Positions 8,689-17,052 are shown, numbered from the stretch's first letter. The stretch is 42,092 nt of DNA from Halieaceae bacterium (GCA_902631395.1 CACOYM010000016.1:1-42092), one strand, 5' to 3'. Numbers and translations: made by a program. Notes: a model not told the origin generated them from the sequence alone.

Positions 8689-10179
8689 ATGTCCAGTGTA
8701 TCCATCAAAGATATGGTTAAGAAACAAACTCGCTACCGTGAGCTACCGGCCCTGTTGTCAGAGAACCTGGGCAACCCAACGGCGAAGCTACATCTGCCGA
8801 TGAATGAGTTCGTCGACATGTCTACGGTTTATAACCGGGACTACATAGAAGAAGAGAACCTAGACGCGGCTGATGTGGCGCAGCGTATTGAACGACGACC
8901 GCACACAAAAAACCTTGCTCGCTACACAGTCTCAGGTTTGTTTCAGAGGACTATTAACGACTATCGGCAGTGTGGAAAGGCCGTCCCAATTCTCGTGGAA
9001 AACTTGCAGTCAGAGATAGGGAAGCCTATCTATGCAGCCATTCAGCCGATTGTGTGCAACATCCGCGACGTAACATCTGACACCACCATTGAGCGTGCGA
9101 TTGAAAAGCGGAAGTCAGGCGAAGAACTGGAGTCAGACAATTTTGGCTATCTGCAGCTGCAATTGAGTCAGCGCTTAACAGTTGTGGATGGACAGCACCG
9201 TCGAGTCGGGTTTGCTACGGCGATCGATTGGCTCAAAAAGATTACTCAATCGGGTCAGTATCCAAAAGCAGGATTGTTCACCCCTACAGGCGGGATAGAC
9301 ACCGCGGGATACATGCATCGGGAAGTACAAAACTTCTGGGTGGAAGTGTTAAACCAAGGCGTCCAAAACTCATTTGTATCGATCGAGTGCCACATTGGTC
9401 TAAGCATCGATGAGGAGAGACAGCTGTTCACTGACCTCAATTTGCGCGGCCTGAAGCCTTCAACAGGTCAGACTCTTGAGTTTGACCAAGCCGATCCTTT
9501 GAATGTATTGGTTAGGAAGATGAAGGATGCGGGTCAATTTAAATTCGAAGTGACTGACTCTGACGAGGCTGATTGGGCCAAAGACGACGGAAGGCAGTTG
9601 CGGAAAGACATTAACTCGATCACGGCTTTCTTGACTCTCGGTAAGGGTAGCTCGAGAGGGATCGTGCCATCGGATATTGAGAAGAAAGATTCAATGGCAG
9701 AGCGTTTTTGGAATTGCGTTCAGCGGACACCGCAGTTTGGTCGTAAGGGCGCTAAGACTAAAACAGTCCTGGCACAGCCCGTGGTTCTGAAGGGTTTGGC
9801 AAAGCTGATACATGAATCGATGTACGGCAAGTCTACAGTGCGTGATAAATCTGCAGTAGAGGCCATTTATACGGCGATGCTTGATGGGACGTTGGACTTT
9901 AGTCATGAAAATCCGATCTGGAGGTCTTTAATGCTATCCGCGGAGGACCGTAATAAAGCGCACAAGGGTATCTGTGATTACGTTTACGTTCCCATTGGCA
10001 CTAATCTCGACGCTGGTACTTTTGAAGAGTCAACTGGCTGGGTTCGTTACGGACCGAAGCACAACGATATTTATCGTCGTATCGGTGACCTCATTAGATT
10101 TGAGCTCAAGTTACCGCCGCGTCCTGAGGTTACTCGAGCTATCCAAAAGGATAAGGAGGAGGCTGAGGCGGCGGCTTGA
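8689..10179 (+). CDS. DGQHR-domain protein (DndB-like)
   Basis: The motif LTVVDGQHRRVGF (DGQHR at about 167-171) and the later LFTDLNLRGLKPSTGQTLEFD define the DGQHR family. Its best-known member is DndB, a regulator of phosphorothioate DNA modification. The family has a ParB/Srx-like fold; its biochemical role outside dnd loci is unknown. At 496 residues it is longer than DndB (about 360), with extra sequence at both ends. No dndCDE or dptFGH genes accompany it, so a sulfur-modification role is not supported here. It has an excellent ribosome site (AAGGAGGAAA) and probably its own promoter. It could sense or protect DNA for the island. Confidence 0.75.
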   Translation: MSSVSIKDMVKKQTRYRELPALLSENLGNPTAKLHLPMNEFVDMSTVYNRDYIEEENLDAADVAQRIERRPHTKNLARYTVSGLFQRTINDYRQCGKAVPILVENLQSEIGKPIYAAIQPIVCNIRDVTSDTTIERAIEKRKSGEELESDNFGYLQLQLSQRLTVVDGQHRRVGFATAIDWLKKITQSGQYPKAGLFTPTGGIDTAGYMHREVQNFWVEVLNQGVQNSFVSIECHIGLSIDEERQLFTDLNLRGLKPSTGQTLEFDQADPLNVLVRKMKDAGQFKFEVTDSDEADWAKDDGRQLRKDINSITAFLTLGKGSSRGIVPSDIEKKDSMAERFWNCVQRTPQFGRKGAKTKTVLAQPVVLKGLAKLIHESMYGKSTVRDKSAVEAIYTAMLDGTLDFSHENPIWRSLMLSAEDRNKAHKGICDYVYVPIGTNLDAGTFEESTGWVRYGPKHNDIYRRIGDLIRFELKLPPRPEVTRAIQKDKEEAEAAA

Positions 10180-10257
10180 GACCATAAACAAAAATGCATA
10201 TAAAAATTATTTGTAATTCTATTATGATCTAATTAAAGTAGAACCCGGTAGCAAAAC

Positions 10258-10354
10258 GATTTACCAACATGGATGAATGTTCGCCACGGATGGCGGTTTA
10301 ACAGGATTAAAAAAAGGAGAAGAGCACATGGATAGTGCAGTTGTATTTGCCTGC
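10258..10354 (+). repeat. direct repeat A, copy 1 (leader of the SSB-tail gene)
   Basis: This is a 97-bp segment repeated at 12975-13070 with roughly 87% identity and one indel. About 31 central bases are identical, including a dyad CGCCA-CGGA-TGGCG (10281-10294) followed about 20 nt later by AGGAG. Each copy ends in the start of a coding frame (MDSAVVFAC here, MESVVLFAC in rmuC). The AT-rich stretch before it (10190-10245) contains TATGAT at 10223 and is a possible promoter region. Confidence 0.85.
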
Positions 10355-10393
10355 TCTTCAGTTTTTCTGACTAAAGGGAGCAGAGACCAATGA
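10328..10393 (+). CDS. 21-residue leader ORF, truncated copy of the rmuC start
   Basis: ATG follows AAGGAGAAGAG. The peptide starts MDSAVVFAC, like the RmuC start MESVVLFAC, then diverges and stops with TGA overlapping the ATG of the next gene (ATGA). It probably arose when the rmuC 5' region was duplicated, and may now couple translation into the SSB-tail gene. Confidence 0.5.
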   Translation: MDSAVVFACSSVFLTKGSRDQ

Positions 10394-10743
10394 TGAGCAG
10401 TTTCAATCCGCTGTTATGCGCGGAATTTTACCGAGCCTTTAATTTCCTCGAGTTACCGCCAGATCCATCACCGAGTGACGTGTGGGAAGTCGAGGAGTCT
10501 ATCGGTGCTGCTCTGTCGGCTTTGAGAAAGTGCGGTGCCCACCTGTTAGCGACTACCTTGAAAATCGAGCTAAGTCCAGGAGAGGGCTACATAGATACTT
10601 TGGATGAGCACACTCACTGGGTACCGGTTGTCATTGTCGCGCCGCTTTCGGTCAACATGGCGACAGTCCAATACCAATCCGTTAGGGACGAAGTGCCGGT
10701 GCCAAAACTTGAGCCACTGGATAACGACGACATCCCTTTTTAA
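10390..10743 (+). CDS. small protein with an SSB-type C-terminal tail
   Basis: This 117-residue protein belongs to no family that I recognise in its body. Its last residues, LEPLDNDDIPF, match the acidic tip of bacterial single-stranded DNA-binding proteins (DDDIPF), which recruits RecQ, PriA, RecO, exonuclease I and others. The preceding 25 residues are Pro- and acid-rich, like the SSB linker. The N-terminal 90 residues have alternating hydrophobic stretches (HWVPVVIVAPLSVNMATVQY) that could be beta strands of a divergent OB fold, but this is not shown. It may be the element's own SSB or a decoy for SSB partners. It is surrounded by helicase, exonuclease and RmuC genes. Confidence 0.65.
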   Translation: MMSSFNPLLCAEFYRAFNFLELPPDPSPSDVWEVEESIGAALSALRKCGAHLLATTLKIELSPGEGYIDTLDEHTHWVPVVIVAPLSVNMATVQYQSVRDEVPVPKLEPLDNDDIPF

Positions 10744-10921
10744 GTGCAGCGGATGAATAGTCTGGCAAAAAATATTCAGCGATAGCTGAAAAGGTCCCCC
10801 TCAAACCTGATTACTTTGGAAGGGTCACAGGTAAGGGGGGAGGTAGCAGCACTCCGGAGAGTAATCTGCGTCTGCAGTCTATTCCTCTGGGGGGCATTTC
10901 ATCAACCAGAGGTGACAAATT

Positions 10922-11203
10922 ATGGGTTACCCCCAAACGTACAACCCCGTGCTAAACAGGGACTTCCTATTGGCCACAGGCCTTATGCCATTCGGTGCCG
11001 ACTCGGAACCGGGTGAGGTTTGGCAAACGGCGCACTTGTTAACCACGACTGTTGCTAGTTATTGCAGCGAACATCGAATTCATCCTGCTTGGGTGTGTGC
11101 ATGGTTCGGTGCTCGACAGCCGTCCGAGTGTTATTCGGAGGCGGCAATGTTGGGTTCGATGGCACTAGTGGAAGCCTGGAAAAGTCGGGAGGGCAAATCA
11201 TGA
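10922..11203 (+). CDS. hypothetical protein, 93 residues
   Basis: ATG follows GAGGTGA at a good distance, and the TGA overlaps the ATG of the exonuclease gene (ATGA), so the two are likely coupled. No family is recognised. The protein is soluble, with several Trp and Cys residues (HPAWVCAWFGARQPSECY) and no signal peptide or membrane segment. The coupling suggests a partner of the exonuclease. Confidence 0.6.
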   Translation: MGYPQTYNPVLNRDFLLATGLMPFGADSEPGEVWQTAHLLTTTVASYCSEHRIHPAWVCAWFGARQPSECYSEAAMLGSMALVEAWKSREGKS

Positions 11204-11814
11204 CGTCGCTCTCATACTGCAAGTCAGTCGATACTGAAGCTCGAGCTTTACCAGGATCTCCTGGATACCACCTGTTGTCGGTCGCTGTTGTGGGGAGTAA
11301 TGGCGTAGAGCTGCACATGCCGATCAGACCGCTGGGGCTGGACCTCGATGATATCCGCGCAATCAACAACCCACCGTATCCACCAGAGGTGCTGCTTCAA
11401 GCTAACCCGCCGTCTATGGTGCGCAACATCGTCAAGCAACTGCTGCGACGTCATACCGTTCTGGTTTGGAATGAAGAGCATGAGGCGAATCAGCTTGCTT
11501 TTTTGCGTGAGAAAGATCAGCAGGGACGGCCGCTATTCCATGTCCAAGATGCAATGCGTCGAGCCGCGCCTTACGTAAAGCAGTGGAGCTCGCACTTCTG
11601 CGACTACGAATATCCATCGCTTAAATTGGCAGCGCGGACCATGGGCATTGAGTTCGAGGAGCCCGGCTGGCACGACGCTAGGGCAGATGCGCAAATGATT
11701 TTCGATATATGGCGTTATATGGAGGACACACCTCCATTTAAGATCACCAGAGAGACGATGCCCATTGAGAGAATGCCGCGCAGGCCAGTTGCCATCGAAC
11801 ATGTACCGTTCTAG
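11200..11814 (+). CDS. DEDDh-family 3'-5' exonuclease
   Basis: DnaQ-like exonuclease of 204 residues. Exo I is SVDTEA (Asp and Glu near residues 8-10). Exo II is VLVWNEEHEANQLAFL with its acidic residue at about 90. Exo III is HDARADAQMIFDIW (His and Asp at about 155-160). These three motifs make the DEDDh set. A longer frame reaches back to 11062, but the start at 11200 overlaps the previous stop and gives the motif I position expected for the family. Substrate (DNA or RNA) cannot be told. It fits the DNA-processing theme of the island. Confidence 0.75.
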   Translation: MTSLSYCKSVDTEARALPGSPGYHLLSVAVVGSNGVELHMPIRPLGLDLDDIRAINNPPYPPEVLLQANPPSMVRNIVKQLLRRHTVLVWNEEHEANQLAFLREKDQQGRPLFHVQDAMRRAAPYVKQWSSHFCDYEYPSLKLAARTMGIEFEEPGWHDARADAQMIFDIWRYMEDTPPFKITRETMPIERMPRRPVAIEHVPF

Positions 11815-11823
11815 AGGTGGATC

Positions 11824-12966
11824 ATGGCTGAAGCATTTTTTGATGGGGCACTTGTGCTCGATTGGTCTGATTCTGTCGGTCACAGCTGTAAGTTAAGAAT
11901 TAGCGATTGGGATACCGGATTCGTTGTCACGCGATGCGAGCGCGGAGAAGACGCCGAGCTGTCGATCATTGATGTAGGTGATTGGATTTTTACCATCCGT
12001 GACCCCGCGATCGAGGCTTGGCGCAACACCATGCCTGAGGCGCTTGATAAAGCGCTTGATAGTTTGCCCAGTCGTCATACCTCAATAATTCGGTGGGCTA
12101 TCGACTCGGAAATCGTGCGTGACTTACTGATTAGCAACCCTTTGCTCTTGTGGCTGTTGGTGGACAGCGGTTTGTTCGCAAGAGCCTCGCTGGGGGAGGT
12201 CAATCGGAAGCTAGGCGTTAAACAAAGGGTTCTCTGCTCGCGCTTGGGATTGCAAGGTACTGAGCAGCAGGTGCGCATGCTAAAGCGGGCCGCATCGGAA
12301 CACTTGCACATGAGATCTATCCGGAAATTAAAAAAGCTACTCCGCGATAGAGAGGTGTGTAAGTACTTGCGGCATCAACCGAAGATCACATCCTCGATAG
12401 TCAGTCTGCTTGAGCGTTACCCGTGGTTGGTTATGCATCCTGCGCGGTCACTGATTGATGACTTACACGATCGCGAGACCCTCCGCTGTTTTGAGGATGT
12501 GGTGCAAATGCTGTTCGATCTTGAACCGCTTTTTAACTGCCGGACAGCCGCAGGGCTATGGAGACTCCATGATCGGGTAGTGGCAGATCTCAATGCTGAT
12601 GATGGATTTCGCCTTCTTCGCGATGAGTCGGGCCGTGTCTTGGAGCTACCAGCGCAACCACTGCTTGGTAACGAGGTCATACAGCCATTGACCACCCAAC
12701 AGCAAATCGTCAATGAAGGCAGAGCAATGAAGCACTGTGTCGCCAGTTACATAAGGAGGGTGATTGACGGTGCCTACTACTTATACCGAATGGAGGAACC
12801 CGAGCGACTGACAATCGGAATACGGGTTCTGCGAGGGCCAGGCGGTGGACCTGGCCAGTGTCTGTTGCGTGAGGTCCGAGGTAAGTGCAATCGGTACCCC
12901 GCAGATGCGTCGATGAGGCTTATCGAGGATTGGTTTGAGAACTCCGAGGGCGCAGCAAATGGCTGA
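11824..12966 (+). CDS. PcfJ-like protein
   Basis: The C-terminal third carries the PcfJ-like signature: QQIVNEGRAMKHCVASY (about 297), then Tyr-rich GAYYLYRM, ERLTIGIRV, and finally CLLREVRGKCNRYP. PcfJ proteins occur on conjugative plasmids and islands; their biochemical role is not established. The N-terminal 250 residues, including a Lys/Arg-rich stretch (MRSIRKLKKLLRDRE), have no recognised domain. It starts 9 nt after the exonuclease stop with a GAGGTGG site. It is followed within 10 nt by repeat A copy 2 and then rmuC, so one operon from 10328 to 14345 is plausible. Confidence 0.7.
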   Translation: MAEAFFDGALVLDWSDSVGHSCKLRISDWDTGFVVTRCERGEDAELSIIDVGDWIFTIRDPAIEAWRNTMPEALDKALDSLPSRHTSIIRWAIDSEIVRDLLISNPLLLWLLVDSGLFARASLGEVNRKLGVKQRVLCSRLGLQGTEQQVRMLKRAASEHLHMRSIRKLKKLLRDREVCKYLRHQPKITSSIVSLLERYPWLVMHPARSLIDDLHDRETLRCFEDVVQMLFDLEPLFNCRTAAGLWRLHDRVVADLNADDGFRLLRDESGRVLELPAQPLLGNEVIQPLTTQQQIVNEGRAMKHCVASYIRRVIDGAYYLYRMEEPERLTIGIRVLRGPGGGPGQCLLREVRGKCNRYPADASMRLIEDWFENSEGAANG

Positions 12967-12974
12967 GGCGGCTC

Positions 12975-13070
12975 GATTTATCAGCATGGATGAATGTTCG
13001 CCACGGATGGCGGTTCAACAGGATTTACAAAGGAGAAGGTGATATGGAAAGTGTAGTTCTATTTGCCTGC
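12975..13070 (+). repeat. direct repeat A, copy 2 (leader and start of rmuC)
   Basis: Second copy of the 10258-10354 segment, with the same dyad CGCCA-CGGA-TGGCG (12999-13012) and AGGAG site. It runs into the first nine codons of rmuC. Because this copy belongs to an intact gene, it is probably the source of copy 1. Confidence 0.85.
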
Positions 13071-14345
13071 GGCATTGCGGCGGCGATGAGCGCGGGTTGG
13101 TTTGTCGGATCGAGACAGTCCAGCTCCCACAAACAGCGAGCAACAGTCGCTGAAGAAAAGGCAGCGGAATTTAAGGCTCAACTTGATGAGCGTTCTGTCA
13201 AGCTCGCTGAGCAGGTGGGTAGGGTGAATATCCTCGAAGAGCAGTTGCAGTCGACCCGAGCGCACATCAAGAATCAGGAGGACCTCGCTGCGTTAATCGA
13301 TCAAAAACTGCTTGGTATAACCGCCCAGGCACTCCAACGTTCCCAGCAGTCTCTGCTTGAGCGCGCGAATAAAGAGCTTGGAGCGACTGTTACCCCGATC
13401 AACACGGCGCTAAAAGCCAATAAAGAGCTTCTCCACCGCATGGAGAAGGAACGCAGCCAGCACTACGGCTCGATAGTGGAACAGTTGAACAACGTTAATA
13501 GCTCATGCACTGCATTCTTGAGCGAGGCGTCGCAAGTGAAGAGTGCTCTTCTTGGGAACTCTAAGGTGCGGGGAAATTGGGGCGAGTTTATATTGCGCCG
13601 TGTTCTTGAGCAGGGTGGTCTTGCGAAGCATTTCACATTTGTTGAGCAAGAGCGGGTGAAAGATGAGAACGGCAAGGCATTCGCTGCTGATTGCAAGATA
13701 AATCTACCAGGTGGCGGCACTGTGATTGTCGATTCCAAGGTCTCGCTAAAAGCCTATGTGGAATATGCTGAGGCCACCACCGAAGCCGATCGTAAGTCTG
13801 CGCTTCAAAATCTTGTTGGTTCAATTAAGGACCACGTCCGTGAATTGGCCAAAAAAGATTACGCGAGGCTGTATTCCGAATCGATCGACTCCGTGGTTAT
13901 GTTTGTGCCCGGCGAACATTTCATGAGTGCTGCTGTCGAAATCGATCCAGAAATCTGTGAGTTTGGGCGTAAAAACAAAATTATTATTGCGACGCCAAAT
14001 ACCATGTTCTTTATCGTGAAATGCGCGGAGCTTATGTGGAGCAAGCAGAAGCTCAATGACGAGGCCAGAGCAATTGGCGAGTTAGCCAAACGATTTTACG
14101 ACCGGCTTTACAAGGTCCAAGAGCATATGAATAAGTCAGGTGATGGTCTTCGCAAGGCGGTTGATAATCACAATAAGCTCGTAGGCTCATTCGAAACCAA
14201 CTTGATACGCGACACGGCTCGATTCAAGGAGCTCGGTATCCAGGTGACTCGGGAATTATCGGACTCAAAATCGGTGGAGCTTACGGTACGTGAGTCGACG
14301 AAACCTCTAATCCAGCACCATGATGACGAGGCTATTACTAACTGA
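13044..14345 (+). CDS. rmuC: RmuC-family DNA recombination protein
   Basis: RmuC proteins limit recombination at inverted repeats and have recently been linked to defence against foreign DNA. ATG 13044 follows AGGAGAAGG; the longer frame from 12990 lies within the repeat leader. Order: one N-terminal membrane segment (about 4-20), coiled coil (about 30-130), then the RmuC domain with NSKVRGNWGEF, FAADCKINLPGG and the nuclease-like VIVDSKVSLKAY, followed by VVMFVPGEHF and IIIATPNTMF. The length of 433 is normal. A second RmuC inside an island suggests element-specific DNA processing; whether the chromosome carries another copy cannot be seen here. Confidence 0.9.
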   Translation: MESVVLFACGIAAAMSAGWFVGSRQSSSHKQRATVAEEKAAEFKAQLDERSVKLAEQVGRVNILEEQLQSTRAHIKNQEDLAALIDQKLLGITAQALQRSQQSLLERANKELGATVTPINTALKANKELLHRMEKERSQHYGSIVEQLNNVNSSCTAFLSEASQVKSALLGNSKVRGNWGEFILRRVLEQGGLAKHFTFVEQERVKDENGKAFAADCKINLPGGGTVIVDSKVSLKAYVEYAEATTEADRKSALQNLVGSIKDHVRELAKKDYARLYSESIDSVVMFVPGEHFMSAAVEIDPEICEFGRKNKIIIATPNTMFFIVKCAELMWSKQKLNDEARAIGELAKRFYDRLYKVQEHMNKSGDGLRKAVDNHNKLVGSFETNLIRDTARFKELGIQVTRELSDSKSVELTVRESTKPLIQHHDDEAITN

Positions 14346-14419
14346 CCACCTATGACGTCCCAGTGCAGCACCCAACTAGGCAGACTAGTTAGACAGCGGT
14401 GGTATGGAGGGCTGCTGGT
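14343..14419 (+). repeat. direct repeat B, copy 1
   Basis: A 77-bp segment recurring at 15279-15355 without gaps, with about 10 mismatches. It contains AACTAG-GCAGA-CTAGTT (a 6-bp dyad with a 5-nt loop) and outer CAGCA/TGCTG arms. The two copies flank the minus-strand gene at 14479-15186. Confidence 0.85.
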
Positions 14420-14478
14420 ACATCCTCGAAGCGTACGAGTGGTTTAAATCTGATTATTTTTTCTGTGAATCCTGAATT

Positions 14479-15186
14479 CTATCTGGTGTCGTCAAGCTTC
14501 TTGTAACAAAGATCATCTTGCCCCATCGTTTCCCAAATTGTGCAAGGTACAACCCTAGAAGTGCCAGCGGCATCAGCCTTGATGGCAACTGTGAAACGCT
14601 CATCTCCGCACATGATGTTCCAAAACGCGGTGGAGTCCTCGTCTAAGCCTTGAAAGAAAGGCATCTTCGCTGACGTATTCCTGCACCTATCACCATAATC
14701 AGAATCAGCGACAGCTAGGGCTAGAAACATTATTTGCTCTTGTGTGGATCTCAGCACCAAAAGCTTATGGGCCTTGTTTTCTGGCGTAGCTACGCTTTCA
14801 GCTTTCTGAGTAGAAGGCGAACTCATAGGAGCGCTTCTTACCTCACGAGAGGCAGCTACTTCCGGCGTTTCAATCTCGCCACTCGGTGGGTCATCAAAAA
14901 TTACGAGCAACGCTATGACAACCAGAACACCAGCAGAAAGTAAGTTGACGGCTCTGAACGGAATTTTATTTGACAAATAAGCGGAAAGGACCGACCACCA
15001 ATGAGACCTAAAAATAGACTCCTGACGGGTAAACGTTCCTCCATATGACCTCGCAGCAATTGAGAGGTTTTTTGAGGGCAAACCCTTCGCCAATTCGGGA
15101 TTACATGTTTCACAAACCCCTATGCGATCGTGGGGATTATAAAAGTCACCGCATTCAAGACATTGGTGATACCAATCCATTGCCAT
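14479..15186 (-). CDS. zinc-ribbon, single-pass membrane protein of unknown function
   Basis: I chose the start MAMDWYHQC at 15186, because the frame further upstream runs into repeat B and lacks a good ribosome site. A short zinc ribbon CLECG...CETC is at about 6-26. After a basic stretch, one membrane segment (VNLLSAGVLVVIALLVIF) is at about 80-98. An Ala/Ser/Pro/Glu-rich linker then leads to a C-terminal domain of about 90 residues with four Cys. Cytoplasmic ribbon and periplasmic C-terminus are inferred. It is the only minus-strand gene in the island and lies between two direct repeats, so it looks like a mobile cassette. Function unknown. Confidence 0.6.
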   Translation of the reverse strand: MAMDWYHQCLECGDFYNPHDRIGVCETCNPELAKGLPSKNLSIAARSYGGTFTRQESIFRSHWWSVLSAYLSNKIPFRAVNLLSAGVLVVIALLVIFDDPPSGEIETPEVAASREVRSAPMSSPSTQKAESVATPENKAHKLLVLRSTQEQIMFLALAVADSDYGDRCRNTSAKMPFFQGLDEDSTAFWNIMCGDERFTVAIKADAAGTSRVVPCTIWETMGQDDLCYKKLDDTR

Positions 15187-15278
15187 CAGATGTCCGCCCT
15201 CACTAACGGATGCGCTCATCCCTAGACTAATACGACTCAACGCTGGCCTCAAAAGGTGTCGCGGCAGATGATGCCAAT

Positions 15279-15355
15279 TGACCACATATGACGTTCTAGA
15301 TCAGCACCCAACCAGGCAGACTAATTGGACAGCGGTGAAATGGAGGGCTGCTGGT
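15279..15355 (+). repeat. direct repeat B, copy 2
   Basis: Second copy of the 77-bp repeat, 936 bp from the first. In the stem region CCAACCAG faces CTAATTGG, so the dyad is weaker than in copy 1. Confidence 0.85.
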
Positions 15356-15376
15356 TCAACTTCCTTGTTAGACAAA

Positions 15377-15401
15377 GGGGCCTGAGATGGCTCCTTTTTT
15401 T
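15377..15401 (+). terminator. rho-independent terminator
   Basis: GGGGCC-TGAGAT-GGCTCC followed by seven T. It would stop + strand transcripts arriving from the rmuC side before the secreted-protein gene. Confidence 0.7.
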
Positions 15402-15448
15402 CGTTTAGGGGTAACATCAATCTGTTAAGAAATATCAGAGAGCGAGAG

Positions 15449-17020
15449 ATGATGAGGGCGATACTGGTCTGGGCCACCTTGTCCATAGCTGTGATTTCAA
15501 GCGCATATGCAGCTGCCTCTAATTCAGCACGAATGAGAGCTATCGTAGACGAGTCTGTGGGAGTTTGGCTCACAGAGGACATGCATTCTGAGTTCTGGGC
15601 TCTACTGAAGTCTGAAGTGCCAGATCGCCGACAAAGAGCCGAAGTCGTCTTTTTTTTGAGGGAAGCTCCAGAGAAAATGCTGCCGTGGCAGAAAGCGATG
15701 TATGAATCGTTTCTTCTATCTTACAAAACGGGCAAGGCGCAGTGGACTGAGGAATATCTTGAGCAAGTAGATTATTGGAGGAAACTGAACGCAGCCGAAG
15801 TTGAGACAGCTGAGGCGATGAATCGTGCTGCCGCCACCAAGACGCCGATGGTCACAGGGGAAGGGGAATTTTTTGTAACAGAAGAACTGATACTTGGAGT
15901 GCTTGAGAATGTAGAAGTGAGCAAGTTCAGAGCTGAGCGCCTATTCAATGAGTCTTGGGACTCAAGGCCTGTCCTATTTGAATACCATAAGTTAGGTTTG
16001 AGTCTAGTCTGGGATGAGCCTTGGACCTCAAGCACCTCAGTTTTAAAACTAGATGGTGCCACTCTGACGAACAACCTAATCAATCTCGATAAGCCTAACG
16101 GAGATGGCTGGCAAATCATTATGAGCCAGTACCCTTCTCCTGCTTCTAAACCATTAAGAAATCAGCGCCGCACCTTGGAGGGCACGGCAAAGTCACTGGG
16201 AATAAAGGAGCATCTTTTATACGAGCAAGACTGGAAGGGGCTTGAATCCTCAATCCAAACAGGAACGTGGGTAGTTGATGGGGAGGAGTACCTGGTCAAA
16301 AACAGTGCGACTTACATTCCTGGACTTCAAGTAATGATGCAACGAATGGTTTGGTCCCTTTCACCGGCCACTACTCAAGCCGAGTTCCAAAGATTGTCCG
16401 AGTCTGTAATGTTTCTCGACGAGAACTATGCTGCATCGTCACAAACGCTTGGTATTAGCAATAAAAACAAGGAATTCAATGAAAAATTAGAAAAAGAAAT
16501 GCGCGAGAGTGGTGCTGACGAAGCGGCGATAGACACCATGAAATCGTCGGTTGGCAACATTTCAGAATCGGAACAGACTGATAATTTGAAAGCCGCTTAC
16601 GGGGACTTCTGGAAACTAACTGACCGAGAAATCGCAGTTGAATTGAGTTTAGATCCAAGTAGGAAAGCGCGAATCGGCTTGGCTCACGCAGATGTGGTCA
16701 AAGCAGGAGTGACCTTCCCAATTTATCTCGATGAGTACACGTCCTACACAGGGGTTCATTACGACATAGATGCAGAGTCTTTGGTTTATCACTACACCAT
16801 GCCCAGTGAGACCGCAGATATGATCATGGCAATGAACTCAGACGAGAGATTGAGGGTGAGGAACGCTCTTGAAGATGGAAACGCAAACGCTGCCTGCGAG
16901 CTCAGTTTAGAATTACTCGCACAGGGATTTGATATGACGTATAGCTATCGGAATCCATCTGGGAAAGAGCTGTTCAAGGTTGTCAGATCATATTCAGATT
17001 GCGCGGCGCAGGGATATTAA
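15449..17020 (+). CDS. secreted protein of unknown function, 523 residues
   Basis: A Sec signal peptide is visible (MMRAILVWATLSIAVISSAYA, cut after AYA), so the product is periplasmic or exported. The middle part is Glu/Leu-rich and probably helical. The last 115 residues have a pattern that I have seen in other unnamed bacterial proteins: FPIYLDEYTSYTGV, then VYHYTM, one Cys, a predicted helix, SYRNPSGKELFKV and a final SDCA. Two Cys (ACELS and SDCA) could form a disulfide. No enzyme motif is visible. It carries many Lys/Glu codons and is less GC-rich than the core genes. It may form a unit with the next gene. Confidence 0.65.
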   Translation: MMRAILVWATLSIAVISSAYAAASNSARMRAIVDESVGVWLTEDMHSEFWALLKSEVPDRRQRAEVVFFLREAPEKMLPWQKAMYESFLLSYKTGKAQWTEEYLEQVDYWRKLNAAEVETAEAMNRAAATKTPMVTGEGEFFVTEELILGVLENVEVSKFRAERLFNESWDSRPVLFEYHKLGLSLVWDEPWTSSTSVLKLDGATLTNNLINLDKPNGDGWQIIMSQYPSPASKPLRNQRRTLEGTAKSLGIKEHLLYEQDWKGLESSIQTGTWVVDGEEYLVKNSATYIPGLQVMMQRMVWSLSPATTQAEFQRLSESVMFLDENYAASSQTLGISNKNKEFNEKLEKEMRESGADEAAIDTMKSSVGNISESEQTDNLKAAYGDFWKLTDREIAVELSLDPSRKARIGLAHADVVKAGVTFPIYLDEYTSYTGVHYDIDAESLVYHYTMPSETADMIMAMNSDERLRVRNALEDGNANAACELSLELLAQGFDMTYSYRNPSGKELFKVVRSYSDCAAQGY

Positions 17021-17052
17021 CGGTTTGAGACGGGGGTGATTGGGAGGACTAG

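Noticed and set aside
8689-10179. DGQHR protein as evidence for a phosphorothioate (Dnd) system
   Set aside because: No dndA, C, D, E or restriction partners occur in the island or window; only the family relation can be claimed.
14343-15355. Repeat B as an integron attC site: ACCCAAC and GTTAGAC fit RYYYAAC and GTTRRRY
   Set aside because: The two boxes are only 11 nt apart, far shorter than known attC sites, and copy 2 has ATTGGAC instead of GTTRRRY. No integron integrase is visible.
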